This document shows, in pieces, positions 16,760-25,575 of a stretch of DNA of 64,000 nucleotides; positions within the stretch are counted from its first letter, which is position 1, and the number at the start of each line of letters is the position of its first letter. Source of the stretch: Nonomuraea sp. SYSU D8015 (GTDB taxonomy: Bacteria; Actinomycetota; Actinomycetes; Streptosporangiales; Streptosporangiaceae); NCBI RefSeq assembly GCF_008065375.1, contig NZ_VJYI01000002.1:1116001-1180000 (forward strand), in the 5' to 3' direction. A program made the translations under genes and the position numbers. A model generated the notes under the pieces. The model did no database searches and was not told where the DNA came from. It was given only the letters and a program-made list of their open reading frames with translations.

Positions 16760-17960
16760 ATGGACCTCAAGTCTCTGTTCGACGACCTGGTGCCTGAGGA
16801 GCAGCCACCGTCGGAGGTCGACATGGGGGCGGCCATGCGGGCGGGACGCGGCCAGCGCCGTCGGCGCCGGGCGCTGGCGATCCTCACGCCGGTGGCCGCC
16901 GCGGCCGTCACCGCCTTGGTGCTGGCCTCCGGAACGCTGGCGGGCCCGGGACGCCGCGATCCGGCCGCCACCGTCACTCCTTCACCCGTACCTTCCGCTT
17001 CTCCTTCCAAGCCCCGTCCCTCCGCCGAGGTCTGGCCGGCCGCGGTCACCACCATTCCGGCCAAGTCGGCCGATGGATCCACGTACGCGCCAGTGACCGC
17101 GTTGAGCGCCGCCGAGCTGCTGCTGAGGGTGCACAAGCCCGCCACCGACAAGCTCGTCAGGTTGGAGGTGTACGACACGGTGCAGCGCACGGCCAGGGTT
17201 CTGGGTGAGGTGCCCGAGCCGGGGGGGAGCCGTCCAGCAGGTCGAGGCCGGACCCGCGCACATCGCCTGGTGGGTCGTGAGCGGCCGTGAGTCCGTCGAC
17301 CTGTGGAGCACGCCTCGCTCCGGCGGTACGGCGACCCAGGTGGCCCGCCTCAAGATGAAGTCGGCCTTCATGGAACGCATCGCCGTCCTGCAGGACCGCA
17401 TCGTCTGGCCGGTGAGGAACGGCGGGCTGCACTCGATCCCGATCACCGGTGGCACCCCGCGGGCCCTGCCCGGCACCGAGGGGCTGCACCTGCAGTCCTG
17501 GCCCTGGGCGTCCGACATCGGGCACCACGGCTTCCACGACAAGGTCAACCAGACCGTGCTGATGAACCTGGAGACAGGGGAGCGGATATCCCTGCAAGCA
17601 CCCCCGGAGGCAACGGAAATGCGCTGCAGCCCGAGCTGGTGCGTGGCGAGGGTGGACCGTCGCTATGTGACGTGGCGTCGCGGCGGTGGCGAACCGCAGC
17701 CCGTAGATGGTTCTTTCTTTCCGCACATGGGGATCCGGGCGGATCGGTTCGCCGATGGCTCGACGACCCTTTACGACCTCGCCACCGGGCAGAAGGCCGG
17801 GATCGGATGGACGACGCCGCAGGGCTCGACCGGGTTCAGAGATTTCGGCGGCCTGGTGATCAGCTGGGAGGCGCCGCGGTGCGGGGCGCCCGGCGCGATC
17901 CCGTGCCGCTCGGGTGAGGAGCCCGAACTGGCGGTCCTGAACCTGGCGGCAGTGCCATGA
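16760..17960 (+). pseudogene. Membrane-anchored sigma-factor companion protein, frameshifted at a G7 run
   Basis: The first frame (16760-17290) starts MDLKSLFDDLVPEEQPPSEV, has a basic stretch GRGQRRRRRALAI and one membrane span near residues 37-60, then a Pro/Ser linker and the start of an outer domain. It derails after GEVPEPGG. A second frame (usable to 17960) continues AVQQVEAGPAHIAWWVVSG with beta-propeller-like strands (GLHSIPITGGTPRALPG). Removing one G from the seven at 17221-17227 joins them into about 399 residues. Proteins of this layout are common directly after SigE-type sigma genes and are thought to act as their membrane partners. The shift may be a real mutation, phase variation or a sequencing error. 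Confidence 0.7.
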
Positions 17961-18000
17961 CACCGCCGCCCGCACGGAGAGCCGCTTTAGGCTCGCATGG

Positions 18001-18792
18001 GTGACGCTTCCTCCCGTGCCCCGGCTCGACGTCCACGAATACCTGCCGGACCTGCCCGTCCCCCTCGCCTACGAAGGCCCCTGCCCCGGTGGCCAGGTCG
18101 GCGCCGCGTACGTACGCTGGCCCGACGGCCACCGGTCGGTGCTCACGCGCGGCCCTGACGTGAGCGGGCTGCTCGCGACGGCGCGGGCGGCCGGGATCCC
18201 GGCACCGCGGTACGAGCTGGTGCATCCCCCGATCGTGGTCCAGGAGCTGCTCCCGGGGAGCGTCGCGCGCGAGCCCACGGCGGCGATCGTGGAATCCATG
18301 CTCGAGATCAACCGGCGCTGCCGCGGCCTGCTCGCGGGGCGTTCCGACCTGCCCGCGCTCCCCCTGTACCTGCGCGAGGACGGGCCCGGCTTCTGCCTGC
18401 ACGGCTCGCTGCGCGCGTACGACAGCCGGACCCGGCGGCTGCTGGACCAGGTGGAGGAGGTCGGGCGGCACTTCCCTGACACGCTGGAGGGCGACGACCT
18501 GGTCCACACCGACTTCCACCCGGAGAACGTGCTGGTTGACGCGTCAGGGCGGGTCACAGGCGTCATCGACTGGGACGGCGCGACCCGCGGCGACGCCGAC
18601 TTCGACCTGTTCACGCTCCGCTTCGACCTCGCCCACCGCGCTCCGGGCCTGCGCGTGGAGGTCCCCGACACGGTGGCCCAGGTCTGCTGGGCGCACATGA
18701 GCCTGCGCATGGTCGACTGGGCCATCCGCCACTTCACCGCGTCCGACGTCACCGACTGGCTCGACATCGCCGACCGGCTCAGACCGCGCTGA
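18001..18792 (+). CDS. Aminoglycoside phosphotransferase (APH) family kinase-like protein
   Basis: 263-residue protein with the APH/choline-kinase fold. The catalytic loop is DDLVHTDFHPENVLVD (Brenner HxDxxxxN pattern) and the metal-binding segment is GVIDWDGATRGDADFDL. The N-terminal ATP lobe is short and lacks an obvious Gly-rich loop. Such genes are scattered in actinobacteria; few confer aminoglycoside resistance and most have unknown small-molecule substrates. GTG at 18001 has no clear ribosome site and a small hairpin GAGCC/GGCTC lies just before it, so a leaderless message is possible. Confidence 0.8.
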   Translation: MTLPPVPRLDVHEYLPDLPVPLAYEGPCPGGQVGAAYVRWPDGHRSVLTRGPDVSGLLATARAAGIPAPRYELVHPPIVVQELLPGSVAREPTAAIVESMLEINRRCRGLLAGRSDLPALPLYLREDGPGFCLHGSLRAYDSRTRRLLDQVEEVGRHFPDTLEGDDLVHTDFHPENVLVDASGRVTGVIDWDGATRGDADFDLFTLRFDLAHRAPGLRVEVPDTVAQVCWAHMSLRMVDWAIRHFTASDVTDWLDIADRLRPR

Positions 18793-18887
18793 CCCATCGA
18801 TATGATCCCGATCTCATTGAAGATCGCACGACAGCCTCCTCGATTGTTAGCGTTTACGCCACCAACGACGATCTTCTAGGGGTTCCG

Positions 18888-20084
18888 ATGACCGAGTCCT
18901 CGGTGATGCCGCTGCACATGCGGCGGGTGGAGTTCGATCCGGCTCCGGAGCTGGCGGCGGCACGCGACGAGGAGGGGGTCACACAGGTCAAGACCGCGTT
19001 CGGCGCGGACGCCTGGCTCGTGACCCGGTACGCGGACGTCCGCGAGGTGCTGGGCGACGCCGAGCGCTTCAAGATCGCGCCGCAGACCCTCGCCCGGCTG
19101 CCGGGAGCGCCCGAGCTGACCGAGGAGCAGCTGGCCAAGCTCAACGCGGGCAACCTGCTGGGCGTGGACCCGCCCGAGCACACGCGGCTCCGGCGCATGC
19201 TCACCCCCGAGTTCACGATCCGGCGGATGCGCCGGCTGGAGCCGCGGATCAAGCGCATCATCGACGACCACCTCGACGCCATGGAGGCCGCCGGCTCCCC
19301 GGCCGACCTGGTGTCGTCGTTCGCGCTGCCGATCCCGTCGCTGGTGATCTGCGAGCTGCTGGGCGTCCCGTACGAGGACCGCGAGGGCTTCCAGCACCGC
19401 AGCAGCCGGATGCTCGACATGTCGGTGCCCGCCGAGGAGCGGGTGGGCCTGCAGTTCGAGGCGCGAATGTACATGGAGCAGTTGGTCCGCCGCATTCAGG
19501 CGGATCCCGGCGAGGACCTGCTCGGCATGCTGGTCCGCGAGCACGGCGACGACCTCACCACCGACGAGCTGATCGGCATCGGCAGCCTGCTGCTGTTCGC
19601 GGGCCACGAGACCACCTCCAACATGCTCTCCCTGGGCACGCTGGCGCTGCTGCGCCACCCCGAGCAGCTCGAGATCATGAAGAAGGACCCCGAGCGGATC
19701 GACGGCGCGGTGGAGGAGCTGCTGCGCTGGCTCAGCATCGTGCACTCCGGCACCACGAAGGTCGCCACGACGGAGGTGGAGCTCGGCGGCCGCACGATCG
19801 CCCCCGGCGACCTGGTGATCTGCGCCCTCCCGGCGGCCAACCGCGACCCGGCGCTCCTCCCGGACGCGGACAAGTTCGACGTGTCGCGTGGAGCGCCCGG
19901 CCACGTGGCGTTCGGCCACGGCGTGCACCACTGCCTGGGCGCCCCGCTCGCCCGCATGGAGCTGAAGACGGCCTTCCCCGCGCTGTTCCAGCGCTTCCCC
20001 GGGCTGCGCCTGACGGACACGGCGCCGCAGTTCCGCTCGTTCTACGCCGTGTACGGGATGTCCTCGCTGGAGGTGGCCTGGTAG
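18888..20084 (+). CDS. Cytochrome P450
   Basis: 398-residue soluble bacterial class P450, a haem-thiolate monooxygenase. The haem-binding loop is FGHGVHHCLGAPLARMEL, with the Cys ligand. The I-helix oxygen-activation motif is LLLFAGHETTSNM, and the K-helix ExxR is EELLRW. Length and motif spacing match the CYP105/107-like group used in xenobiotic and antibiotic hydroxylation. It needs ferredoxin and reductase partners, none of which is encoded next to it. The ATG at 18888 follows AGGGG. An inverted repeat GAAGATCG/CGATCTTC (18819-18826 and 18869-18876) in the upstream gap could be regulatory. Confidence 0.93.
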   Translation: MTESSVMPLHMRRVEFDPAPELAAARDEEGVTQVKTAFGADAWLVTRYADVREVLGDAERFKIAPQTLARLPGAPELTEEQLAKLNAGNLLGVDPPEHTRLRRMLTPEFTIRRMRRLEPRIKRIIDDHLDAMEAAGSPADLVSSFALPIPSLVICELLGVPYEDREGFQHRSSRMLDMSVPAEERVGLQFEARMYMEQLVRRIQADPGEDLLGMLVREHGDDLTTDELIGIGSLLLFAGHETTSNMLSLGTLALLRHPEQLEIMKKDPERIDGAVEELLRWLSIVHSGTTKVATTEVELGGRTIAPGDLVICALPAANRDPALLPDADKFDVSRGAPGHVAFGHGVHHCLGAPLARMELKTAFPALFQRFPGLRLTDTAPQFRSFYAVYGMSSLEVAW

Positions 20085-20122
20085 CGGACTTTGTCGGTCC
20101 CGGCGGGTAGCGTGCAAGCGTC

Positions 20123-23100
20123 ATGCCTATCGACGTCGCGGCGCACGAGCTCATCGGCAGGGACCACCCGGCCGCCTTGCTGCGTGCCGAGATCGCGCGG
20201 GTGATCGGCAGCCACGGCGGCCTGGTGCTGGTCACAGGCGAGGCGGGCATCGGCAAGACCACGCTGGTCACCAGCGCGGCCCGGGAGGCCAGACGGCAGG
20301 GCGCGCTGGTGGTGGGCGGCGCGTGCTGGGAGTCCGGCAGCGCGCCCGGCTACTGGCCGTGGACCCAGGTCTTCCGCGCCCTGCGGCGCAGCGCCGAGCC
20401 CGAGGAGTGGGCGGTGGCCGAGGAGGCGGCGGGCGACAGCCTGGCCGCCCTGCTCGGCGAGGCCCGCGGCGGCCTTGGGGAGGCACGAGGCGGCTCGCCG
20501 CTGAGTGAGACGCGCGGCGGCCCGCCGTCGCTGGGTGAGGAGCAGGGCGGCCCGGCCGCCCTCGACACCTTCCGGCTCTACGACGCCGTCACCTCCGCCC
20601 TGGTCGCGCTGTCGCAGCGCCGTCCCGTGGTGATCGTCATCGACGACCTCCACGTGGCCGACCCGGCCTCGCTGCGGCTGCTGGAGTTCGCGGCCCAGCA
20701 AACCTGGTTCGAGCGGCTGCTGCTCATCGGCACCTACCGCGACGCCGAGGTCGAGCCGGTCGACCACCCGCTGCGCGACCTGCTGTCGCCGCTCGTCGCC
20801 AAGGCCACCGCGATCACGCTCACCGGTCTCGACCCGGCGGGCGTGGCGGCGCTCATGGCCCGCACGGCCGGTCAGGAGCCGCCGCCCGACCTGGTCGCCG
20901 AGGTTCATCTCCGCACGGGCGGCAACCCGTTCTTCGTCGAGCAGACCGCCAGGCTGTGGCGCAGCGGCGGCTCGGCCAGCGCGATCGCGCCCGGCGTCCG
21001 CGACGCGCTGCTGCGCCGCCTGTCGCTGCTGCCGCGGCCCGTGTCCGAGCTGCTGCCGGCCGCGGCGGTGCTGGGGCGCGAGTTCCACCGGCAGGTGCTG
21101 GCCGCCATCGTCGCCGCCCCGGTCGCACACGTCGACCGGCTGCTGGAGCTGTCCGTGGTCGCCAAGCTGGTGGTGTCCAAGGGCGGCGGCGTCTTCGCCT
21201 TCGCCCACGACCTGGTGCGCGAGACCCTCTACGACTCCCTGGACGACCCGCGCGACCTGCACGCCGCGATCGTCACCGCCCTCGAACGCGCGCCCGGCCT
21301 CGCCGGCAAGGTGCTGCCGAGCGACCTGGCCAGGCACGCTTACCTCGCGGGCGACCGCGTCACACCGGCCCGGGCGACCGAGCTCCTGCTCGCCGCGGCC
21401 CGCGACGCGCGCAGCCGGCTGGCGGGAGAGGAGCAGCTGGTCCACCTGCGCCGGGCGTACGAGCGGAGCGCCGCCGACCCGCGCGCACACGCGCTGATCG
21501 CGCTCGACCTGGGCAGAGACCTGCACCACAGCGGCGAGCGTGACGAGGCGAAGCGGTTGTTCCATGAGGCCGCCGCCATCGCCCGCGATCTCGACGATCC
21601 CGAGCTGCCCGCCCGCGTCGCGCTGGTCCACTGCTCCCACCTCGGCCAGGCCGAGGCGCTCGACCTGCTGCGGGAGGCCCACGCCAGGCTGGTCGGCCGC
21701 CGGGTGCCTGACGAGCGGCTGGCGCTCGACCTCGTCGTCCACCTCGCGCAACTGGCCAGGCAGGGCGGCGACGACGACGCGCTGGCGTTCAGCCTGTGGG
21801 CGCATCACGACATCATCTGGGGGCCAGGCACGGCCGGGGAGCGGGCGGCGCTGACGGGCGAGCTGATCGGCCTGGCGCGGCGCACCTCCGACCCCGAGCT
21901 CGAACACTTCGCCCAGGCGCTGCGCTGGGTGGCCCTGATCGAGCAGGGCGACCCCCGCTATCTCGACCAGTTCCACGACTACGCCGCCAAGGGCCGGCGC
22001 AGCGAGCAGCCGCACTTCGTCATGACCACGGCCATCGACGCGAGCATCCTCGCGGCCCTGGCCGGGCGCTTCGCCGAGGCCGAGTCGCTGCTCTCGGGCA
22101 TCCGGCTGGACGCCCGGCACGATCACTTCGCCTTCATGCTCAAACACCACCGGTGGGCGCTGCTGTGGCTGCAGGGCAGGGTGGTGGAGCAGGAAGAGGT
22201 GCTCGACGAGCTCAGGGGCAGCGGCCATCCCTGCGTCGGGTTGCTGGAGGCGCTGACCGCGCTCCAGGGCGACGACCTCGACGTCGCGCTGCGCCGCCTG
22301 GCCGACGGGGAGCCGCGTGACCGCATGTCCCAGCCGCTGTGGTTGCGCCTTCAGGCCGGGGTGGCTGCGGCCACTCAGGACCCTGAGCTGTGCGCCGCGG
22401 CTAGGGCTGCGTTGTCGCCGCATCGCGGGCAGTGGGCGGTGGCGCTGCTCGGCTGGGACATCAGCGGCCCTTACGACCTGTGGCTGGCTTTGGTCGACGC
22501 GGCCGAGGGCCGCTGGGACGCGGCCGTGGAGGGCTTCACCGCCGCCTACCGGTCAGCCGACCGCATGCAGGCCCGGCCGTGGTCCGTGCTGGCCCGTTCT
22601 CATCTGGCCGACGCGCTGCACGAGATCGGCGACGTGGAAGCGGCGGAGAAGCTGGCGGATGGCGTCCGCCAGGAGGCGGCCGAGCTGGGCATGCGCCAGG
22701 TGCTGGAGTCCGTGCGCCCGCCGCGCCCCGCGCCGCGTCAACGGTCGATCCCCCCTGAGCAGGGCGATGCGCCGGCCCTGCTGGGCCATGCCTGGCCGGC
22801 CGGAGGCCGCGCCGTGCGACCCCACGCCGGACGGCACGTCACGACTTCTGGTGAGTTCCGGCGGGACGGGGCGGTCTGGTCGCTGGTGTTCGCGGGCCGC
22901 TCCGCACACATGCCCGACGCCAAGGGGTTGCGCGACCTTCACACCCTGCTGGGCCTCCCGGGTGAAGACGTGTCCGCCGTACGCCTGCTCGACCCGGAAG
23001 GCGGCGAGGTGGTCGTGGCGGCCCGCCGGATGGGCGGCGACGAGGTGCTCGACGAGGAGGCCAAGACGCAATACCGGCGCCGCCTGACCCGGCTGGACGA

Positions 23101-23392
23101 GGAGATCGACCGGGCCGTGGAGCTCGGCGACGACCGGCGGGCGGCCGAGTTCGACCGGGAGCGGGTGGCGCTGCTGGAGGAGTTGCGGGCCGCGTCCGGA
23201 CTCGGCGGCCGCACCCGCCGCCTGGGGGATGAGGCCGAGCGGGCCCGCAAGACGGTCACGGCCAGGATCCGCGACGTCCTCCGCAAACTCGACCACACCC
23301 ACCCCGAGCTGGCCGCCCACCTGCGCGCATCGATCTCCACCGGCTCCACGTGCCGCTACCAGCCGGAGGACGACATCACCTGGCGCCTCTGA
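20123..23392 (+). CDS. Large nSTAND/AAA ATPase regulator
   Basis: 1089-residue protein. The N-terminal ATPase domain has Walker A VTGEAGIGKTTLVT (about residue 40), Walker B VVIVIDDLHVADPASL and a GTYRDAEV sensor segment, as in MalT/LuxR-type STAND proteins. A long TPR-like helical region follows. The C-terminus is not a LuxR helix-turn-helix; it reads RRDGAVWSLVFAGRSAHMPD, then a coiled segment and SGLGGRTRRLGDEAERARKT, a domain I recall from other actinobacterial ATPases and that looks like a winged helix. A low-complexity insert with four G(E/S)(A/T/E)(R/Q)GG repeats lies at residues 111-145. It directly follows the P450 gene, so it could be its regulator. Confidence 0.85.
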   Translation: MPIDVAAHELIGRDHPAALLRAEIARVIGSHGGLVLVTGEAGIGKTTLVTSAAREARRQGALVVGGACWESGSAPGYWPWTQVFRALRRSAEPEEWAVAEEAAGDSLAALLGEARGGLGEARGGSPLSETRGGPPSLGEEQGGPAALDTFRLYDAVTSALVALSQRRPVVIVIDDLHVADPASLRLLEFAAQQTWFERLLLIGTYRDAEVEPVDHPLRDLLSPLVAKATAITLTGLDPAGVAALMARTAGQEPPPDLVAEVHLRTGGNPFFVEQTARLWRSGGSASAIAPGVRDALLRRLSLLPRPVSELLPAAAVLGREFHRQVLAAIVAAPVAHVDRLLELSVVAKLVVSKGGGVFAFAHDLVRETLYDSLDDPRDLHAAIVTALERAPGLAGKVLPSDLARHAYLAGDRVTPARATELLLAAARDARSRLAGEEQLVHLRRAYERSAADPRAHALIALDLGRDLHHSGERDEAKRLFHEAAAIARDLDDPELPARVALVHCSHLGQAEALDLLREAHARLVGRRVPDERLALDLVVHLAQLARQGGDDDALAFSLWAHHDIIWGPGTAGERAALTGELIGLARRTSDPELEHFAQALRWVALIEQGDPRYLDQFHDYAAKGRRSEQPHFVMTTAIDASILAALAGRFAEAESLLSGIRLDARHDHFAFMLKHHRWALLWLQGRVVEQEEVLDELRGSGHPCVGLLEALTALQGDDLDVALRRLADGEPRDRMSQPLWLRLQAGVAAATQDPELCAAARAALSPHRGQWAVALLGWDISGPYDLWLALVDAAEGRWDAAVEGFTAAYRSADRMQARPWSVLARSHLADALHEIGDVEAAEKLADGVRQEAAELGMRQVLESVRPPRPAPRQRSIPPEQGDAPALLGHAWPAGGRAVRPHAGRHVTTSGEFRRDGAVWSLVFAGRSAHMPDAKGLRDLHTLLGLPGEDVSAVRLLDPEGGEVVVAARRMGGDEVLDEEAKTQYRRRLTRLDEEIDRAVELGDDRRAAEFDRERVALLEELRAASGLGGRTRRLGDEAERARKTVTARIRDVLRKLDHTHPELAAHLRASISTGSTCRYQPEDDITWRL
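20453..20560 (+). repeat. Degenerate tandem repeat inside the nSTAND ATPase gene
   Basis: The segment encodes GEARGG, GEARGG, SETRGG, GEEQGG in succession, spaced by Leu/Ser/Pro residues. It is inserted between the Walker A region and the Walker B strand of an otherwise conserved domain. It looks like a flexible linker grown by slippage. Confidence 0.55.
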
Positions 23393-23531
23393 ACGGTTGG
23401 CACCGGTCACCACGAAGCCGACCAGCCTGATTCGGCAGGACTTGAAGCTGAACTGCCCTCACCTTTTCCTCGTACCTCCAAATGGACCCATGAGGAACAT
23501 GTGAGGTGGAACTATCAGTAACGCCGCATCA

Positions 23532-23885
23532 GTGGGGCAAATTGAGCAAACCGGAGCACTTCTCGACATACTTCGTCGTGCGCTCACGTCCCTGAATGTC
23601 TCCGCCGTCGTGATCGACGTGATCCACCTCGACATGAACTCGGCGGCACCTCGCTACATCGACCGCAAGCCCGCCGTGCTGGAAGTGCGTGGCGGGGACG
23701 GCACACTGCGCGGGCGGGTGGAGATCGTCGGCGAGGGGGAGAACCGCGCATACCTCGTACGGCCGACGGGCCGTGCCGAGACTCCTCGCTTTCCGATCGG
23801 TTCGCATGACGAGGCCGCGACCTACTTACACGGCCTCGTACGCGGCGCGTCCGACAGCCGGCACGCCTCGTCGAGGCGAGCCTGA
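23532..23885 (+). CDS. Hypothetical protein, 117 residues
   Basis: I do not recognise a family. The protein has an amphipathic N-terminal helix (TGALLDILRRALTSLNVSAV), a short DVIHLDMNSAAP segment and a beta-rich half (AVLEVRGGDGTLRGRVEIVG), ending in a Ser/Arg/Ala tail. GTG at 23532 is the only in-frame start; the AGGTGGA at 23504 is rather far upstream. Another start, GTG at 23506 in a different frame, gives only 29 codons. It stands alone between the nSTAND gene and the convergent SDR gene, which ends 14 bases away. Confidence 0.5.
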   Translation: MGQIEQTGALLDILRRALTSLNVSAVVIDVIHLDMNSAAPRYIDRKPAVLEVRGGDGTLRGRVEIVGEGENRAYLVRPTGRAETPRFPIGSHDEAATYLHGLVRGASDSRHASSRRA

Positions 23886-23899
23886 TCGCCGGTGAGGCG

Positions 23900-24649
23900 T
23901 CACGCGAGCGTTCCGCCGGAGACGTCCAGATGGTGGCCGGTCACGTAGCGGCTGTCGTCCGAGGCCAGGAAGGCCACCGTGTCGGCGACGTCCTCCGGCG
24001 TCCCTAGCCGGCCCAGGGGTGACAGCGACGACAGCCAGGTCAGGGCCTCGCCGACCAGGCGTCCCTGGTGCATGTCGGTGTCGATGACCCCGGGCGCCAC
24101 GGTGTTGACCGTGATGCCGCGCGGCCCCAGCTGCTTGGCGAGCGTCGAGGTGAGCACGTCGAGCGCGGCCTTGGACATGGCGTACCCGATCGCCCGGGGC
24201 ATCGTCATGCCCCGGGTCAGCATCGTCCCGACGGTGATGATCCGGCCGCCGTCCCGGAGCCGCGGCAGTGCCTGCTGCGTGATGAAGAACGGAGCCGTGG
24301 TGTTGACCGCGAACAGGCGCTCGAAGCCCTCCCGGGTCACCATGTCCGTCTCGCTCTGGTCTCCGAGGATGCCCGCGTTGTTGACCAGGATGTCCAGGCT
24401 GTCGGCGTGCGCGTCGAACGCGGCCCACAACGCCTCGGCGTCTCCCTGCGCCCCCAGCTCGGCTCGGAGAGCGAAGGCCTCCCCGCCTGCCGCTTCGATG
24501 GCGGCGACCGTCTCCTTGGCCGCCGCCTCGTTGCTGCCGTAGTGCACGGCGACCCGGGCGCCCTCCCGCGCGAGACGGACGGCGACGGCTCGGCCGATCC
24601 CCCTGCTGGCGCCGGTCACGAGTGCGGTCTTGCCGATCAATGACGTCAT
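23900..24649 (-). CDS. Short-chain dehydrogenase/reductase (classical SDR)
   Basis: 249-residue NAD(P)H-dependent oxidoreductase. The cofactor loop is TGASRGIGRA, NNAG lies in ILVNNAGILG, and the catalytic Tyr-Lys pair is in GYAMSKAALDVL. The C-terminus HHLDVSGGTLA is typical of FabG-like members. An oddity is the catalytic Ser position: instead of an ISS segment before the Tyr it reads ITVGTMLTRG, so a Thr would have to serve. It is divergent from a TetR gene, and a long palindromic operator occupies the 66-base gap. Induction by the compound sensed by that repressor is the likely control. Confidence 0.9.
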   Translation of the reverse strand: MTSLIGKTALVTGASRGIGRAVAVRLAREGARVAVHYGSNEAAAKETVAAIEAAGGEAFALRAELGAQGDAEALWAAFDAHADSLDILVNNAGILGDQSETDMVTREGFERLFAVNTTAPFFITQQALPRLRDGGRIITVGTMLTRGMTMPRAIGYAMSKAALDVLTSTLAKQLGPRGITVNTVAPGVIDTDMHQGRLVGEALTWLSSLSPLGRLGTPEDVADTVAFLASDDSRYVTGHHLDVSGGTLA

Positions 24650-24662
24650 GCTTCCCCATTTC

Positions 24663-24713
24663 GCGTACGCCGTACCTGAAATAAGACTCTAACCATTCAG
24701 GTACGATGTACGC
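24663..24713. promoter_or_regulatory. Long inverted repeat operator between SDR and TetR genes
   Basis: Arms of 18 bases at 24663-24680 (GCGTACGCCGTACCTGAA) and 24696-24713 (TTCAGGTACGATGTACGC) match at 16 of 18 positions with a 15-base spacer. Each arm itself contains a GTAC-NNN-GTAC element. The right arm ends two bases before the TetR start codon, fitting autorepression. Confidence 0.75.
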
Positions 24714-24715
24714 AA

Positions 24716-25431
24716 ATGAGTGACGAAGAACTGATCAGTATCTGGATGCGGCCGGAACGGCTGGAGCGCTCCGGGCCCGGGCGGCGGCCCGGATACAGCC
24801 GGGAGCAGGTCACCCGTGCGGCCGTCCGGATCGCCGACTCCGAAGGGATCGAGGCCGCGACCATGCGCCGGATCGCGGGCGAGCTCGGCACCGGAGCCAT
24901 GTCGCTCTACCGCTACGTGCCCAGGCGCGACGACCTGTTCGACCTCATGATCGACATGGTGATGGGCGAGGTCGAGCTTCTCAGCAGGCCGTCCGGCGAC
25001 TGGCGGGCCGATCTGTCGCTCGTCGCCGGGCGGACGCGCGCCGCGGGCCTGCGCCACCCCTGGCTGATCGGGCTGCTCGGCGGCCGTCCCACCCTCGGCC
25101 CGCAGCTCCTGCGCGTGCGCGAGTTCGCCCTCGGCGCGCTCGACGGGCTCGGCCTCGACATCGACGCGATGGCCGGCTTCGTCGGCATGCTCGACGACTA
25201 CGTCCACAGCGCGGTCCGCCGCGAGATCGGCTGGCTGGAGCACGCCCGCCGCACCGGGCTCGACCAGGAACGATGGAAGCGCGACTACATCGGCCCGTAC
25301 GTGCGGCAGGTGGTCGAGTCGGGCGCCTACCCGCTGTTCAACCGGTCCATCCTGGAGTCCAGGATCGCGCATCTCACGCCGGAGGAGCGCTTCAGGTACG
25401 GGCTCGATCGTGTGCTGGACGGAATCGGCGC
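24716..25431 (+). CDS. TetR family repressor, 3' end lost in a poly-G tract
   Basis: About 239 recognisable residues. The helix-turn-helix is TRAAVRIADSEGIEAATMRR followed by IAGELGTGAMSLYRYVPRRD; the C-terminal ligand domain is of the tetracycline-repressor type and normally ends a few residues after LDRVLDGIGA. Here the frame enters a run of 18 G, and stays open to 25774, through a transcription terminator and into the antisense of an ABC permease. That tail cannot be real. The true stop is presumably lost or distorted in 25432-25499. It should control itself and the divergent SDR through the operator at 24663-24713. Confidence 0.8.
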
Positions 25432-25499
25432 GGGGGGGGGGGGGGGGGGCGGGGGGGGGTCCGCGGCCCCCGCCCCGGGGCGGGGGGGGGCCGCTTGGT
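25432..25499. other. Anomalous poly-G / low-complexity tract
   Basis: G18, one C, G9, then alternating runs of C and G up to about 25491. Nothing else in the window has homopolymers near this length. It falls at the exact place where the TetR gene should end. Poly-G is the usual artefact of two-colour sequencing chemistry, so an assembly or consensus fault is more likely than biology. Confidence 0.8.
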
Positions 25500-25518
25500 G
25501 TGCTGGCGGGATGCGGCC

Positions 25519-25558
25519 CGCGGATCGCGTCGGCCGGAGCGGGCTGACGCGATCCGCG
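25519..25558. terminator. Strong bidirectional hairpin between TetR and ABC permease genes
   Basis: CGCGGATCGCGTC (25519-25531) pairs perfectly with GACGCGATCCGCG (25546-25558) over a 14-base loop. It sits between convergent genes and could terminate both. Its presence also shows where the TetR gene must have ended. Confidence 0.75.
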
Positions 25559-25575
25559 CGCCGAGGCATGGTCGG

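Noticed and set aside
18001..18792. Calling the APH-like gene an aminoglycoside resistance gene
   Set aside because: Only the kinase catalytic loop is conserved; no subfamily signature was recognised.
23506..23595. Short frame starting MELSVTPHQWGKLSK upstream of the 23532 gene
   Set aside because: Reads like protein and has GAGGAA upstream but stops after 29 codons and overlaps the longer gene. A frameshift joining the two could not be shown.
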